A DNA stretch of 64,000 bases from Massilia sp. Root351 (GCF_001425045.1 NZ_LMDJ01000023.1:125214-189213), one strand, 5' to 3'. Shown: positions 27,301 through 35,087, numbered from the stretch's first letter. Numbers and translations are program-made. The notes: generated by a model from the letters alone, not told the origin.

Positions 27301-27392
27301 CAGAGCGGGCAGCGCTTGATGAGGTAATGAAAAACACCGCGGAGGAGCAGAAGGCTGCGATTGCGCAGGCAAATTCGGGGTGCAGCACATGA
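24378..27392 (+). CDS. Large VasX/BTH_I2691-like T6SS membrane effector
   Basis: 1004-residue predicted antibacterial toxin delivered by VgrG. The N-terminus has the CDVCRKSSLSLLFLRPS pattern and PLPRQSRFALRLLRAGYVHIY of the VasX N-terminal region family. The middle is soluble and charged. From about residue 530 onward hydrophobic stretches appear (about 533-560, 743-762, 779-798, 816-838, 856-884, 904-938), the last being glycine-rich hairpins such as LTVSGVGLLLLGAGVAI. This topology resembles colicin-like pore formers. Base composition is visibly less GC-rich than the flanks. Overlaps with the adaptor (7 nt) and the next gene (ATGA) indicate a single transfer unit. Pore formation is inference from family and topology. 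Confidence 0.8.
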   Translation: MVTNTGCDVCRKSSLSLLFLRPSPIAKSKLIAATGADKVAADAAVTGGLLPMPLPRQSRFALRLLRAGYVHIYVESPPAGVPNWLVYRVTEHADLVPESHELFSQPDAPVPCKRPEHIATGMKVAGIPQAHKIKELWVAYSVALWSDKLRDKNKADPLVMQKISLQSCGPNSFVPTADRLKEQVLECALGTLKIDGATDHDFPFNSIAGKVDELAANLTLAAAKHPKTAGKEMAIVLRDPVGIATELNALRIRRNSFVKREIEKPENLHPLNSSHTVLGLKQSLVDEADLTSYDDVSPLRTKKSFDAQRHLWPKDAYARPLTEEERQTLIRSTQCRGALGNFLLSGYQSAFEKEELVRVVFADHDARAAAWTEKKAKKNWAKFTSYYDEEERAAWVKQFEAKMKADHYDPIELLEQDWFAATRDAQTLTYFARHFDSNVCSLPYSSENSRINEPGPFIVGPVMKRYAALLDLPITAEDSVALRAMVGNMDRMIKQVHVQLTGDPGAEGMRDKTYDLVKGFSELQKAKNVMGSHGWLGHSLALFSVGQLSALSGAALALASHAGNKTGATASMLGKLQSLSLVQSALEIAVEGALKGNAPKLPVLVTMKVNADDALAIFAARSGQPLGISKTRIKKARANHTKIQLTLLTDTDAIKAANGKVADVANNPAAGTVKMGSAATTAAVAKAGSSVFTMSEETFLQLYQGQASTAAKSANLMRSALPNMAQSATGSHMVAVAKTLDARLALASMVIQTIGVMNGLAAVSNAKDESAAIDANYGMMDSVFGFTGGALALWTVAAEIDISKRLGPAAANLSVKLALLRIAGNLTGVAGGAINAIASRKKSKDQAELGNTLVADLYTISAYAFAGTGVTSGALTIGAVAGALETRAIGGAVVRTVATRLAANAVLGTVAGVGLTVSGVGLLLLGAGVAIQVAAIVLTPNELQRWLGRSYFGRDGGFIVQGKRDDMFAKGDWRAERAALDEVMKNTAEEQKAAIAQANSGCST

Positions 27393-28333
27393 GCGCCGAT
27401 AACACCGGGAAGACGGGCAATGTGTCCGGTGTCCTGCATCGATTCGAGCGCAGCCGGAGAGCATCGGAACATGGGGTGGCGCTCGGTTTGATAAAGAACG
27501 TTTTTGACGACGCGATTGAATACACCGCCATAGCTCCGGGCATGAGGGGCGTGGTGATGCTGGGCGGGGTCCTGATTGCGGCCTTTGCGTTCTGGTTCGG
27601 CCAGCTCTTCTTGTTTGACATACTGGAGAGAGGGAAGTTTCGGCTGTTCGAGATTTTTGCCGTGTTCTGCACATCCCTGTTCTTTATATTCGGTGCCTAT
27701 TTCGGCATCAAGTACATCCGGTTCGAGCTATTTCGACCTGAAGATGAGCCGACGATTTTTGACAGGAAGAACCGTAAGGTTTACCGGATTTTCCGGGAGA
27801 CCTATTCGGGCTTCCGGGGCGTTCTCAGTCGGTGGCCAACCAAGACTGCCGAGTACGATTGGGATCTCATCGACGCCGAGCATCACGCTGCGGTAAGCAC
27901 AACCGGCTCGACGATTGCGCGGCAACACGGCCTTATCTTTGTGGTGCGGACCAGCGCCACCGATCCGACGCCGATGGACAGTTTTGCGATCGGCAACAGT
28001 ACGCTGATGGGGGAGGTGACCGTTCCGGCTGCGTGGGAGCATATCCGGCGCTTCATGGAAGAAGACGGCCCGCACTTGCCGCCGGGTGAAGTACTGGCGC
28101 GGGCCAGCAGCACGGCATCGTTTTGGCAGTGCATGGCGTCGGCCGGACCCTACGGCAAGAGATTTCGCATCTGGTGGCGCGAGCAGAAGGCGATGATGGT
28201 ACTCGGGCTGATCTTCTTCCCCATCGTCTTTCCTCTCATGACGCTGGTGGGCATATTCAGGTGGCTGAGCTACAAGACGGCCGCGCCAATCAAGTGGTCG
28301 CCTTCAGTACGCGCGGCAATCGGGGCAGCGTGA
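27389..28333 (+). CDS. DUF6708-like membrane protein, probable immunity protein
   Basis: 314-residue inner-membrane protein with hydrophobic segments near residues 50-75 (GVVMLGGVLIAAFAFWFGQL), 85-107 (FEIFAVFCTSLFFIFGAYFG) and 268-292 (MMVLGLIFFPIVFPLMTLVG). A soluble domain between them has RKVYRIFRETY and the FWQCMASAGPYG motif, matching my picture of DUF6708 proteins. The ATG overlaps the effector stop by four bases. Membrane location beside a membrane-attacking effector is the usual pattern for T6SS immunity. A broken second copy follows. Low GC like the effector. Confidence 0.7.
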   Translation: MSADNTGKTGNVSGVLHRFERSRRASEHGVALGLIKNVFDDAIEYTAIAPGMRGVVMLGGVLIAAFAFWFGQLFLFDILERGKFRLFEIFAVFCTSLFFIFGAYFGIKYIRFELFRPEDEPTIFDRKNRKVYRIFRETYSGFRGVLSRWPTKTAEYDWDLIDAEHHAAVSTTGSTIARQHGLIFVVRTSATDPTPMDSFAIGNSTLMGEVTVPAAWEHIRRFMEEDGPHLPPGEVLARASSTASFWQCMASAGPYGKRFRIWWREQKAMMVLGLIFFPIVFPLMTLVGIFRWLSYKTAAPIKWSPSVRAAIGAA

Positions 28334-28352
28334 CACTGTGGGCATGGACGGG

Positions 28353-28483
28353 CGCATTGGAAACCCGCGCCAACAGAACGGCAACGGTTTGGCATTGCAT
28401 GGCCGCCACAGGACCCTACGGCGCAAATTTTCGCAATCGACTGGGCGCTGTCGGTGAGGGCTGCGATAGGCGCCGGGCGACGA
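28353..28483 (+). pseudogene. Remnant of a second immunity gene
   Basis: In one frame the DNA reads LETRANRTATVWHCMAATGPYGANF, which mirrors LARASSTASFWQCMASAGPYGKRF of the intact gene upstream. A frame change then gives DWALSVRAAIGAG, mirroring KWSPSVRAAIGAA at the intact C-terminus. The roughly 40 residues holding the last membrane segment are missing. It has no start and no membrane part, so it cannot make a working protein. Probably left by duplication or recombination of effector-immunity cassettes. Confidence 0.65.
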
Positions 28484-28540
28484 CAGGACGATGCTGCGGC
28501 CCCGCAGCAAGTACCGAGCTGACCGCCGGGCGCCGAAGCC

Positions 28541-29017
28541 TCAAGCGTCGCGGCTTGCCAGCGGGGCGCGGCTTTGGTCGTTGTTTTCCTGTACCAGCTT
28601 GGTCAGCAGTTCCATGAACTGCAGCTGCTCCGGCCCGGTCAGGGGCGCCAGCAGGCGGCGGCGCAGGCGCTGCGAGCCGGGGATCAGGTCGGCCAGCAGC
28701 TGCTCGCCGGCAGGCGTGATGGCGAGCGCGCGCTGGCGGCGGTTGGTCGGGATCACCGTGCGGGTCAGCAGGCCTTTCTCGGCCAGCCGCGCGCAGACCG
28801 TGGCGCCGGTGGACGTGTCGATGCCGCTGGCGGCCGACAGCGTGACCTGGTCGATGCCCGGATTGCGCTCCAGGTTGCGCAGCATGGCGTATTGCACCGG
28901 GGTCAGCTCGCTCCCCATTTCATCGTAAAAAATCGATACCGAGATCTGCTGCGCACGGCGCAGCAAGTGGCCAGGGTGCTCGTACAGATTGGTCAGTTTG
29001 CTTTCGGTTTCTGGCAT
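28541..29017 (-). CDS. MarR-family regulator of vanAB
   Basis: 158-residue winged-helix protein: dimer helix HLLRRAQQISVSIFYDE, recognition region DQVTLSAASGIDTSTGATVCARL, wing with TNRRQRALAITPAG. It is divergent from vanA, and the gap contains a promoter overlapped by a perfect inverted repeat (29085-29100). Vanillate demethylase genes are often held by a GntR-type (VanR) or a MarR-type repressor; this looks like the MarR version. The likely inducer is vanillate. Confidence 0.88.
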   Translation of the reverse strand: MPETESKLTNLYEHPGHLLRRAQQISVSIFYDEMGSELTPVQYAMLRNLERNPGIDQVTLSAASGIDTSTGATVCARLAEKGLLTRTVIPTNRRQRALAITPAGEQLLADLIPGSQRLRRRLLAPLTGPEQLQFMELLTKLVQENNDQSRAPLASRDA

Positions 29018-29049
29018 GGCGTACCGTAAAAAAGATTTCGAGCCGGGTG

Positions 29050-29077
29050 TTTACTTCTCCGGTTTCCAGTCTATACT
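29050..29077 (+). promoter_or_regulatory. vanAB promoter
   Basis: TTTACT at 29050-29055, 16-nt spacer, TATACT at 29072-29077. Transcription would begin near 29084, just before the inverted repeat and 40 nt before the vanA start codon. Confidence 0.5.
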
Positions 29078-29084
29078 TTACAAC

Positions 29085-29100
29085 ATTCAGTGTACTGAAT
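29085..29100. promoter_or_regulatory. MarR-type operator over the vanAB start site
   Basis: ATTCAGTGTACTGAAT has perfect 7-bp arms around a central GT. Its position at the predicted transcription start would let a bound repressor block vanAB. Confidence 0.6.
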
Positions 29101-29124
29101 ATCAAAAACAAACAAGGAGACGAG

Positions 29125-30180
29125 ATGTACCCGAAAAATACCTGGTACGTGGCCTGCACCCCGGACGAAATCGAAGGCAAGCCGCTGGGGCGCCAGATCT
29201 GCGGCGAGAAGATCGTGTTGTATCGCGGCGCCGGCGGCAAGGTGGCGGCGGTGGAGGATTTCTGCCCGCACCGCGGCGCGCCGCTCTCGCTCGGCTTCGT
29301 GCGCGGCGGCCAGTTGGTGTGCGGCTACCATGGCCTGGAAATGGGCTGCGAGGGCAAGGTGATCAGCATGCCGGGCCAGCGCGTGCGCGGCTTCCCGTGC
29401 ATCCGCAGCTATCCCGTGGAAGAGCGCTATGGCTTCATCTGGGTCTGGACCGGTGAACGCGAGCTGGCCGATCCGGCCCTGATCCACCACCTGGAGTGGG
29501 CCGACAATCCCGAGTGGGCTTATGGCGGCGGGCTGTATCACATCAACTGCGAATACCGGCTGATGATAGACAACCTGATGGACCTGACGCACGAGACCTA
29601 TGTGCACGCGTCGAGCATCGGCCAGAAGGAAATCGACGAGGCGCCGGTCAGTACCCGCGTCGAGGGCGAGCAGGTCATCACCAGCCGCTACATGGAGAAC
29701 ATCATGGCGCCGCCGTTCTGGCGCGCCGCGCTGCGCGGCAACGGCCTGGCCGACGACGTGCCGGTGGACCGCTGGCAGGTGTGCCGCTTCACGCCGCCCA
29801 GCCACGTGATGATCGAAGTGGGCGTGGCGCACGCCGGCAAGGGCGGCTATGATGCCGCACCCGAGCACAAGGCTTCCAGTATCGTGGTCGACTTCATCAC
29901 GCCGGAAACCGAGACCTCGCACTGGTATTTCTGGGGCATGGCGCGCAATTTCAAGCCGCAGGACAAGGAACTGACCGCCACCATCCGCGAGGGCCAGGGC
30001 AAGATCTTCGCCGAGGACCGGCAGATGCTGGAGCTGCAGCAGGCCAACATCCTGCGCCATCCCGATCGCAAGCTGCTGATGCTGAATATCGACGCCGGCG
30101 GCGTGCAGTCGCGCCGCCTGCTGGACCAGTGGCTGCTAAAGGAGCAAGCGCAACAGGGCAAGCAGGAGCGGGCCGCATGA
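29125..30180 (+). CDS. vanA: Vanillate O-demethylase, oxygenase subunit
   Basis: Removes the methyl group of vanillate as formaldehyde, giving protocatechuate; needs VanB, NAD(P)H and O2. 351 residues. Rieske [2Fe-2S] ligands: Cys47-x-His49 and Cys66-x2-His69. Mononuclear iron region: Asp153, His156 and His161 in DLTHETYVH. The opening YPKNTWYVACTPDEI and the CPHRGAPLSLG block match VanA as I recall it. The frame is open to 29047, but ATG at 29125 has AAGGAGACG upstream. Its stop overlaps vanB (ATGA). Confidence 0.95.
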   Translation: MYPKNTWYVACTPDEIEGKPLGRQICGEKIVLYRGAGGKVAAVEDFCPHRGAPLSLGFVRGGQLVCGYHGLEMGCEGKVISMPGQRVRGFPCIRSYPVEERYGFIWVWTGERELADPALIHHLEWADNPEWAYGGGLYHINCEYRLMIDNLMDLTHETYVHASSIGQKEIDEAPVSTRVEGEQVITSRYMENIMAPPFWRAALRGNGLADDVPVDRWQVCRFTPPSHVMIEVGVAHAGKGGYDAAPEHKASSIVVDFITPETETSHWYFWGMARNFKPQDKELTATIREGQGKIFAEDRQMLELQQANILRHPDRKLLMLNIDAGGVQSRRLLDQWLLKEQAQQGKQERAA

Positions 30181-31151
30181 GCACCGAACTCCTGCAGGTC
30201 CGCGTCGAGCGCAAGCACCAGGAGGCGCAGGACATCTGCAGCTACGAACTGGTGAGCGCGGATGGTGCGCCGCTGCCGTCCTTCACCGCCGGCGCCCATA
30301 TCGACGTGCACACCGGCGCGGCCGGCCTGGTACGCCAGTACTCGCTGTGCAATCCGCCGCACGAACGGCACCGCTACCTGATCGGCGTACTGCGCGAGCC
30401 CGGCTCGCGCGGCGGGTCGCAAGCCATGCACGACGAGATCCGCGCCGGCGCCACGCTGCGCATCAGCGCACCGAAGAATCACTTTGCGCTGGCCGATGCG
30501 CCATACAGCCTGTTGCTGGCCGGCGGCATAGGCGTGACGCCCATCCTGGCGATGGCGGAAGCGCTGTCGGCGCAGGGCGCGCCCTTCGAGATGCACTATT
30601 GCACCCGCTCGCCCGAACGCACCGCCTTCCGCGGCCGTATCGCCGCCGCCCTGTTCGCGCCGCAGGTCCATTTCCACTACGACAGCGGCGACGCCGCGCA
30701 GAAGCTGGATCTGCCGGCCTTGCTGGCCAGGCTGGACCGGCGCACCCGCATCTACCTGTGCGGCCCGGCCGGTTTCATCGACTATGCGAAGGCCACCGCG
30801 AAGGCGCACGGCTGGCCGCAGGAGCAGCTGCATCTGGAATACTTCGGCGCCGGCGCGGTGGAAGCGGCGGTGTTGGAAGGCGACCGGCCGTTCGAGGTGA
30901 AGCTGGCGTCGAGCGGCATGGTGTACGCGATACCGGCCGGCAGCACCGTGCTGCGCGTGCTGAGCGACGCCGGCGTGTTCATTCCCGCCTCCTGCGAGCA
31001 GGGCGTGTGCGGCACCTGCCTGACGCGCGTGCTGGACGGCGTGCCGGACCACCGCGACCTGTATCTGGACGAATCCGAGCAGGCCGCCAACGACCAGTTC
31101 ACCCCCTGCTGTTCCCGCGCCAAAACCGCCACGCTGCTGCTGGACCTATAA
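30177..31151 (+). CDS. vanB: Vanillate O-demethylase, reductase subunit
   Basis: 324-residue flavin reductase that passes electrons from NADH to VanA. The N-terminal FMN domain has RQYSLCNPP (about 57-65), the NAD domain has LLLAGGIGVTPILAMA (about 115-130) and YLCGPAGF, and the C-terminal plant-type ferredoxin has Cys273, Cys278, Cys281 and Cys311. This is the FMN-NAD-2Fe2S order of class IA reductases. It overlaps vanA by four bases and is followed 24 nt on by a binding-protein gene. Confidence 0.95.
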   Translation: MSTELLQVRVERKHQEAQDICSYELVSADGAPLPSFTAGAHIDVHTGAAGLVRQYSLCNPPHERHRYLIGVLREPGSRGGSQAMHDEIRAGATLRISAPKNHFALADAPYSLLLAGGIGVTPILAMAEALSAQGAPFEMHYCTRSPERTAFRGRIAAALFAPQVHFHYDSGDAAQKLDLPALLARLDRRTRIYLCGPAGFIDYAKATAKAHGWPQEQLHLEYFGAGAVEAAVLEGDRPFEVKLASSGMVYAIPAGSTVLRVLSDAGVFIPASCEQGVCGTCLTRVLDGVPDHRDLYLDESEQAANDQFTPCCSRAKTATLLLDL

Positions 31152-31175
31152 GCTAACCTACAACGAGGAGACACC

Positions 31176-32363
31176 ATGCCAGACAATATCAACCACCAGC
31201 GCCGCCATTTGCTGCTGGGCGCCGCAGCCCTGTCGGCCGGCGTGCTGCCAGCCGTACCCGCATCCGCTGCCGAACCGCTGAAAATCGGCCTGATCGTGCC
31301 GATGTCCGGCCCGTTCGCCTCCACCGGCCGCCAGATCGAGGCGGCGGTGAAGCTCTACCTGCAGCAGAACGGCGCCAGCGTGGCCGGCCGTCCGGTCGAG
31401 ATCCTGCTCAAGGATGACGGCGGCGTGGCGCCGGATGTGACCAAGCGCCTGGCGCAGGAGCTGGTGTCGCGCGACAAGGTGCAGGTGCTGGCCGGTTTCG
31501 GCCTGACACCGCTGGCCTTTGCCGCCGCGCCGGTGGCCACGCAAGCCAAGGTACCGATGATCGTGATGGCGGCCGCCACCTCGGTGATACCGCAGCGTTC
31601 CCCCTACATCGTGCGCACCGGCTTCACGCTGGCGCAGGTGACGGCGCCGATGGCACAGTGGGCGGCCCGCAACAAGATACGCAACGTGGTGACACTGGTG
31701 AGCGACTACGGACCGGGGCTGGACGCGGAGAAGGTGTTTGTGAAGGACTTTGCCGAAGGCGGGGGCAAGGTTGGCGACAGCCTGCGCGCGCCGCTGCGCA
31801 ATCCGGATTACGCGCCGTTCCTGGCGCGCGTGAAGGACTTGAAACCGGACGCGCTGTTCGTATTCGTGCCGTCGGGCGAGGGCGCCGCCGTGCTCAAGCA
31901 GTTCACCGAGCGCGGACTGGCCGCCGCCGGCATTCGCCTGATCTGCACCGGCGACGTGCTGGACGACGACCTGATGGCCAGCATCGGCCCGGCCGCCGCC
32001 GGCGTGGTCAGCAGCCATCACTACTCGGCGGCCCACCCGTCGGCCGAAAACAAGGCTTACGTGGAGGCGTTCGGCAAGGCGAACAAGGGCATGCGGCCCA
32101 ACTTTCACTCGGTCGGCGCGTACGACGGCATGCATTTGCTGTACCAGGCGCTGAAGCAGACCAGGGGTGACAGCAACGGCGACAAGCTGCTGGCCGCCAT
32201 GAAAGGCATGGCCTGGACCAGCGTGCGCGGCCCGGTCAGCATCGACGCCGCCACGCGCGACATCGTGCAGACGGTATACATCCGCCGCGCCGAGCAAAGC
32301 GGGGCGGCCTGGTACAACGTGGAGTTCGACCAGGCCGAGAAGGTGCGCGATCCCGGCGTGTAG
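31176..32363 (+). CDS. ABC transporter periplasmic binding protein (LivJ-like), vanAB-linked
   Basis: 395-residue periplasmic binding protein, third paralogue of this window. The signal region starts NHQRRHLLLGAAALSAG, with a twin arginine before the hydrophobic core, so Tat export is possible. The mature part opens LKIGLIVPMSGPFASTG, and the C-terminal RGPVSIDAATRDIVQTVYIRRAEQ aligns with the other two. CGAGGAGACACC precedes the ATG. Being in the van operon it probably binds vanillate or a related acid and must rely on a permease encoded elsewhere, such as 16479-19882. Confidence 0.88.
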   Translation: MPDNINHQRRHLLLGAAALSAGVLPAVPASAAEPLKIGLIVPMSGPFASTGRQIEAAVKLYLQQNGASVAGRPVEILLKDDGGVAPDVTKRLAQELVSRDKVQVLAGFGLTPLAFAAAPVATQAKVPMIVMAAATSVIPQRSPYIVRTGFTLAQVTAPMAQWAARNKIRNVVTLVSDYGPGLDAEKVFVKDFAEGGGKVGDSLRAPLRNPDYAPFLARVKDLKPDALFVFVPSGEGAAVLKQFTERGLAAAGIRLICTGDVLDDDLMASIGPAAAGVVSSHHYSAAHPSAENKAYVEAFGKANKGMRPNFHSVGAYDGMHLLYQALKQTRGDSNGDKLLAAMKGMAWTSVRGPVSIDAATRDIVQTVYIRRAEQSGAAWYNVEFDQAEKVRDPGV

Positions 32364-32382
32364 CGGGGATGCGCAGCGCGGG

Positions 32383-33645
32383 TCAGAGCGCGGCCATAAA
32401 GCTGCGCACCGCCGCCGCGAAGGCCTGCGGCTGCTCGACGCAGGCCAGGTGGGACGCGTCATTCAGCACCAGCAGCCGAGCCCCGGGCACGGCCTCCGCC
32501 AGGGTGCGTGCCATTTCAGGCGGCGTGCCCTGGTCCAGTTCCCCGGCGATCACCAATACAGGCGCGGCGATCGCGTGCAGCCGCGCGGTGGTATCGAGCG
32601 TGCCAACCGCGTTGCAGCAGCCGATATAGCCTTGCACGTCCGTGCTGACTACGCGGCGCCGGAAGCGCGCCACGGTGGCCGCCTGCGTGCTGCGGAAGCC
32701 GTCGTGGAAGTAGCGCCCCATCACCGCGTCGGCGATGGCTTCGATGCCCTGCGCGCGCACGGTGGCGATGCGCTGGCGCCATACCTCGCGCGCCGCCTCG
32801 GGATAGCCCGAAGTGGTGTTGGCCAGCACCAGTGCGCGCACCAGCGCCGGATGGCGCAGCGCCAGCTCCTGGCCCGCCATGCCGCCCATCGACACGCCTA
32901 TCCACACCACCGGCCCGGTATCGAGTTCGCGCAGCAGGGCGGCGGCGTCGTCGGCCAGGTCGGCCATGGAATACGCGCCGTCGGGCGCTGCCGAGCTGCC
33001 GTGGCCGCGGTGGTCGTAGGCGATCACGCGGCAGTCGGCGGCCAGCTGGTTCGCCAGCGCGTCCCACATGGTCAGGTCGCAGCCCAGGGCATGGCTCAGT
33101 ACCACGGTATGGCGCGGCGCCTTGCCGCTGCGCGGGGCGCGCACGGTGTAGTGCAGCGCAGGCTGGCCGGCACTGCGGCCTTCGCGGCCCACGCCCGGAT
33201 GGCTGGCGGCGGCGGGCGCCGCCGCTTCCAGCACATAGCCGATCTGCGGCCCGACCTCGCGCAGGATGGCCTGCGCGTGGGAGAAGGCGGTGTTGGCGGC
33301 CGGTACGCCGGCGTAGATGGCCGACTGTATCAGCACTTCCTTCAGTTCGTCCGGCGACAGGCGGTTGCCGGCCTCGCCCAGCAGCGCGGCGCGCACGTGC
33401 AGTTCGAACTCTTCCCAGCGGCCCAGGGCGATGGTGATGGAAAGGACGATGGCGCGGCGGGTCTTCTGCTCCAGGCCGGGCCGGCCCCAGACTTCGTTCC
33501 AGGCAAAGCGCGTGATCAGGTTCTGGAAGTCGGCGTTGAAGCTGTTGGCGTTGGCCAGCGAACGCTCAACCCAGGCGTCGCCGAGGATGGCGCGGCGGTG
33601 GTTCAGTCCGCGTTCGAAGTCGTGGTCGATAGGGTCGAAGCTCAT
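32383..33645 (-). CDS. Fused 4-carboxymuconolactone decarboxylase / 3-oxoadipate enol-lactonase (PcaC-PcaD)
   Basis: Bifunctional 420-residue enzyme giving 3-oxoadipate from 4-carboxymuconolactone. Residues 1-130 are a PcaC-type decarboxylase (FQNLITRFAWNEVWGRPGL, ELHVRAAL, IYAGVPAANTAF). Residues 162-420 are an alpha/beta hydrolase of PcaD type with nucleophile Ser252 in GVSMGG, Asp371 and His399. In the well-known PcaL of actinobacteria the hydrolase comes first; here the order is reversed. A small Ala/Gly-rich linker (about 140-160) joins the parts. The ATG overlaps the pcaB stop by four bases; an upstream frame extension to 34092 lies inside pcaB and is rejected. Confidence 0.92.
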   Translation of the reverse strand: MSFDPIDHDFERGLNHRRAILGDAWVERSLANANSFNADFQNLITRFAWNEVWGRPGLEQKTRRAIVLSITIALGRWEEFELHVRAALLGEAGNRLSPDELKEVLIQSAIYAGVPAANTAFSHAQAILREVGPQIGYVLEAAAPAAASHPGVGREGRSAGQPALHYTVRAPRSGKAPRHTVVLSHALGCDLTMWDALANQLAADCRVIAYDHRGHGSSAAPDGAYSMADLADDAAALLRELDTGPVVWIGVSMGGMAGQELALRHPALVRALVLANTTSGYPEAAREVWRQRIATVRAQGIEAIADAVMGRYFHDGFRSTQAATVARFRRRVVSTDVQGYIGCCNAVGTLDTTARLHAIAAPVLVIAGELDQGTPPEMARTLAEAVPGARLLVLNDASHLACVEQPQAFAAAVRSFMAAL

Positions 33646-35069
33646 TTGGTGGTCCTGTCGTGCGTGTCGGGATTGGCGCCGGAATAGGCGTGGGCGCCGT
33701 TCAGCGTTGCGATGTCCATGCGCAGGCCGTGCAATTGCTGCTGTGCCAGGCGCCGGGCCGGTGCGGCGGCGGTGGCCGGATCGAATAGCGTGGCCAGCGC
33801 GGCCGGGTCGACTTGCCGGCGCAGCTGGTCGTCGGCCCGCACTGCTTCGGCCAGCGCATCGGCAAGGTGACTGCCACTGGCAAGCGCCTGCGCGCTCATG
33901 GTTTCGAGCAGGCTGTGTGCCGCCGGACGGCCGATGCTGCCGGCTAGCCAGGCCGACGCCGCCTCGGCGAACACCAGCCCCTGCAAGGCATCGATGTTGC
34001 GCAGCATGCGCGCCGGGTCCACCTGCAGTCCGGCGAAGGCGTCGTTCAGCGCTTGCAGTGCGCCGTGCGCGCTGAGGAACAGGCCGGGCCATTCGGCCAG
34101 TTCGGCCTGCCAGTTGCCCAGGCCGCGCTCATGCTGCTGCCCCATGCTGGCCAGCAGCGCCGCCGCGTGCTGCGGCGTGCGGGTGGCGGCCGCCAGCGCG
34201 ATCATGGCCGATACCGGGTTGCGCTTGTGCGGCATGGCGGACGAGCCGCCCCGGCCATTGCCGGACGGTTCCGCCAGCTCGGCGATCTCGCCTTGCGCCA
34301 TCAGGCTGATGTCGGTGGCGATCTTGCCCAGGCTGCCGGCCAGCACCGCCACCTCCAGGCCCAGGCGCACCCATTCGTCGCGCTGCGTGTGCCAGGCGGC
34401 GTCGGCCAGCTTCAGGCCCAGGTCTGCGGCCACCAGTGCTGCCACGGCCGCGCCTTGCTGGCCCATCACGGCCAGCGTGCCGACCGCACCGCCCAGCTGC
34501 AGCTGCAATGCGCGCGCGGCGCATTCGCGCAGGCGGGCCCGCGCGCGCACCAGCGGCGCCAGCCAGCCCGCCAGCTTGAACCCGAAGCTGCTGACCTGCG
34601 CCGGCTGCATCAGGGTGCGCGCCAGCACCGGCGTGTCCACGTGCCGCTCCGCCAGCTGCAGCAGCCGGCCGCACAGGTCGTGCAGGCCGTCGTCCAGCAG
34701 CTGCAGGGCGTCGCGCGTGGCCAGTACCATGGCGGTGTCGATCACGTCCTGGCTGGTGCTGCCCCAGTGCACGCGCGAGGCGGCTTCTTTGTCGTACAGC
34801 GCCACGGTGCGGGTCAGCTCGCGCACCAGCGGAATCGCCAGGCTGCCGGCGCGCCTTCCGGCGTTGACGATGGCCGGGATGTCGTACAGCTGGGCATTGC
34901 ACACGCCGGCAATGGCGCGTGCGGTGGCCGGCGGCAGCAAGCCCGCTTCGGCCTGCGCCTGCGCCAGCGCCTGCTCGAAGCGCAGCATGGCCTGCACGAT
35001 GGCTGCGTCGTCGAACACGGCGATCATGTCCGGCGTGGTAAGGAAACTGTCGAAAATGGATACGCTCAA
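33642..35069 (-). CDS. pcaB: 3-carboxy-cis,cis-muconate cycloisomerase
   Basis: Converts 3-carboxymuconate to 4-carboxymuconolactone. 475-residue fumarase/aspartase superfamily protein with the signature GSSAMPHKRNP at 275-285 and the conserved STSQDVIDT block at about 104-112. It is third in the operon pcaH-pcaG-pcaB-pcaC/D, with an 18-nt gap from pcaG and a four-base overlap with the fused gene. Slightly longer than many PcaB proteins because of a C-terminal tail after MDIATLNG. Confidence 0.94.
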   Translation of the reverse strand: MSVSIFDSFLTTPDMIAVFDDAAIVQAMLRFEQALAQAQAEAGLLPPATARAIAGVCNAQLYDIPAIVNAGRRAGSLAIPLVRELTRTVALYDKEAASRVHWGSTSQDVIDTAMVLATRDALQLLDDGLHDLCGRLLQLAERHVDTPVLARTLMQPAQVSSFGFKLAGWLAPLVRARARLRECAARALQLQLGGAVGTLAVMGQQGAAVAALVAADLGLKLADAAWHTQRDEWVRLGLEVAVLAGSLGKIATDISLMAQGEIAELAEPSGNGRGGSSAMPHKRNPVSAMIALAAATRTPQHAAALLASMGQQHERGLGNWQAELAEWPGLFLSAHGALQALNDAFAGLQVDPARMLRNIDALQGLVFAEAASAWLAGSIGRPAAHSLLETMSAQALASGSHLADALAEAVRADDQLRRQVDPAALATLFDPATAAAPARRLAQQQLHGLRMDIATLNGAHAYSGANPDTHDRTTK

Positions 35070-35087
35070 GGGAACCCCGCTGCCAGG

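Noticed and set aside
28123..28617. 164-codon plus-strand frame after the immunity gene
   Set aside because: Begins inside the immunity gene in another frame; only the decayed immunity fragment within it is meaningful.
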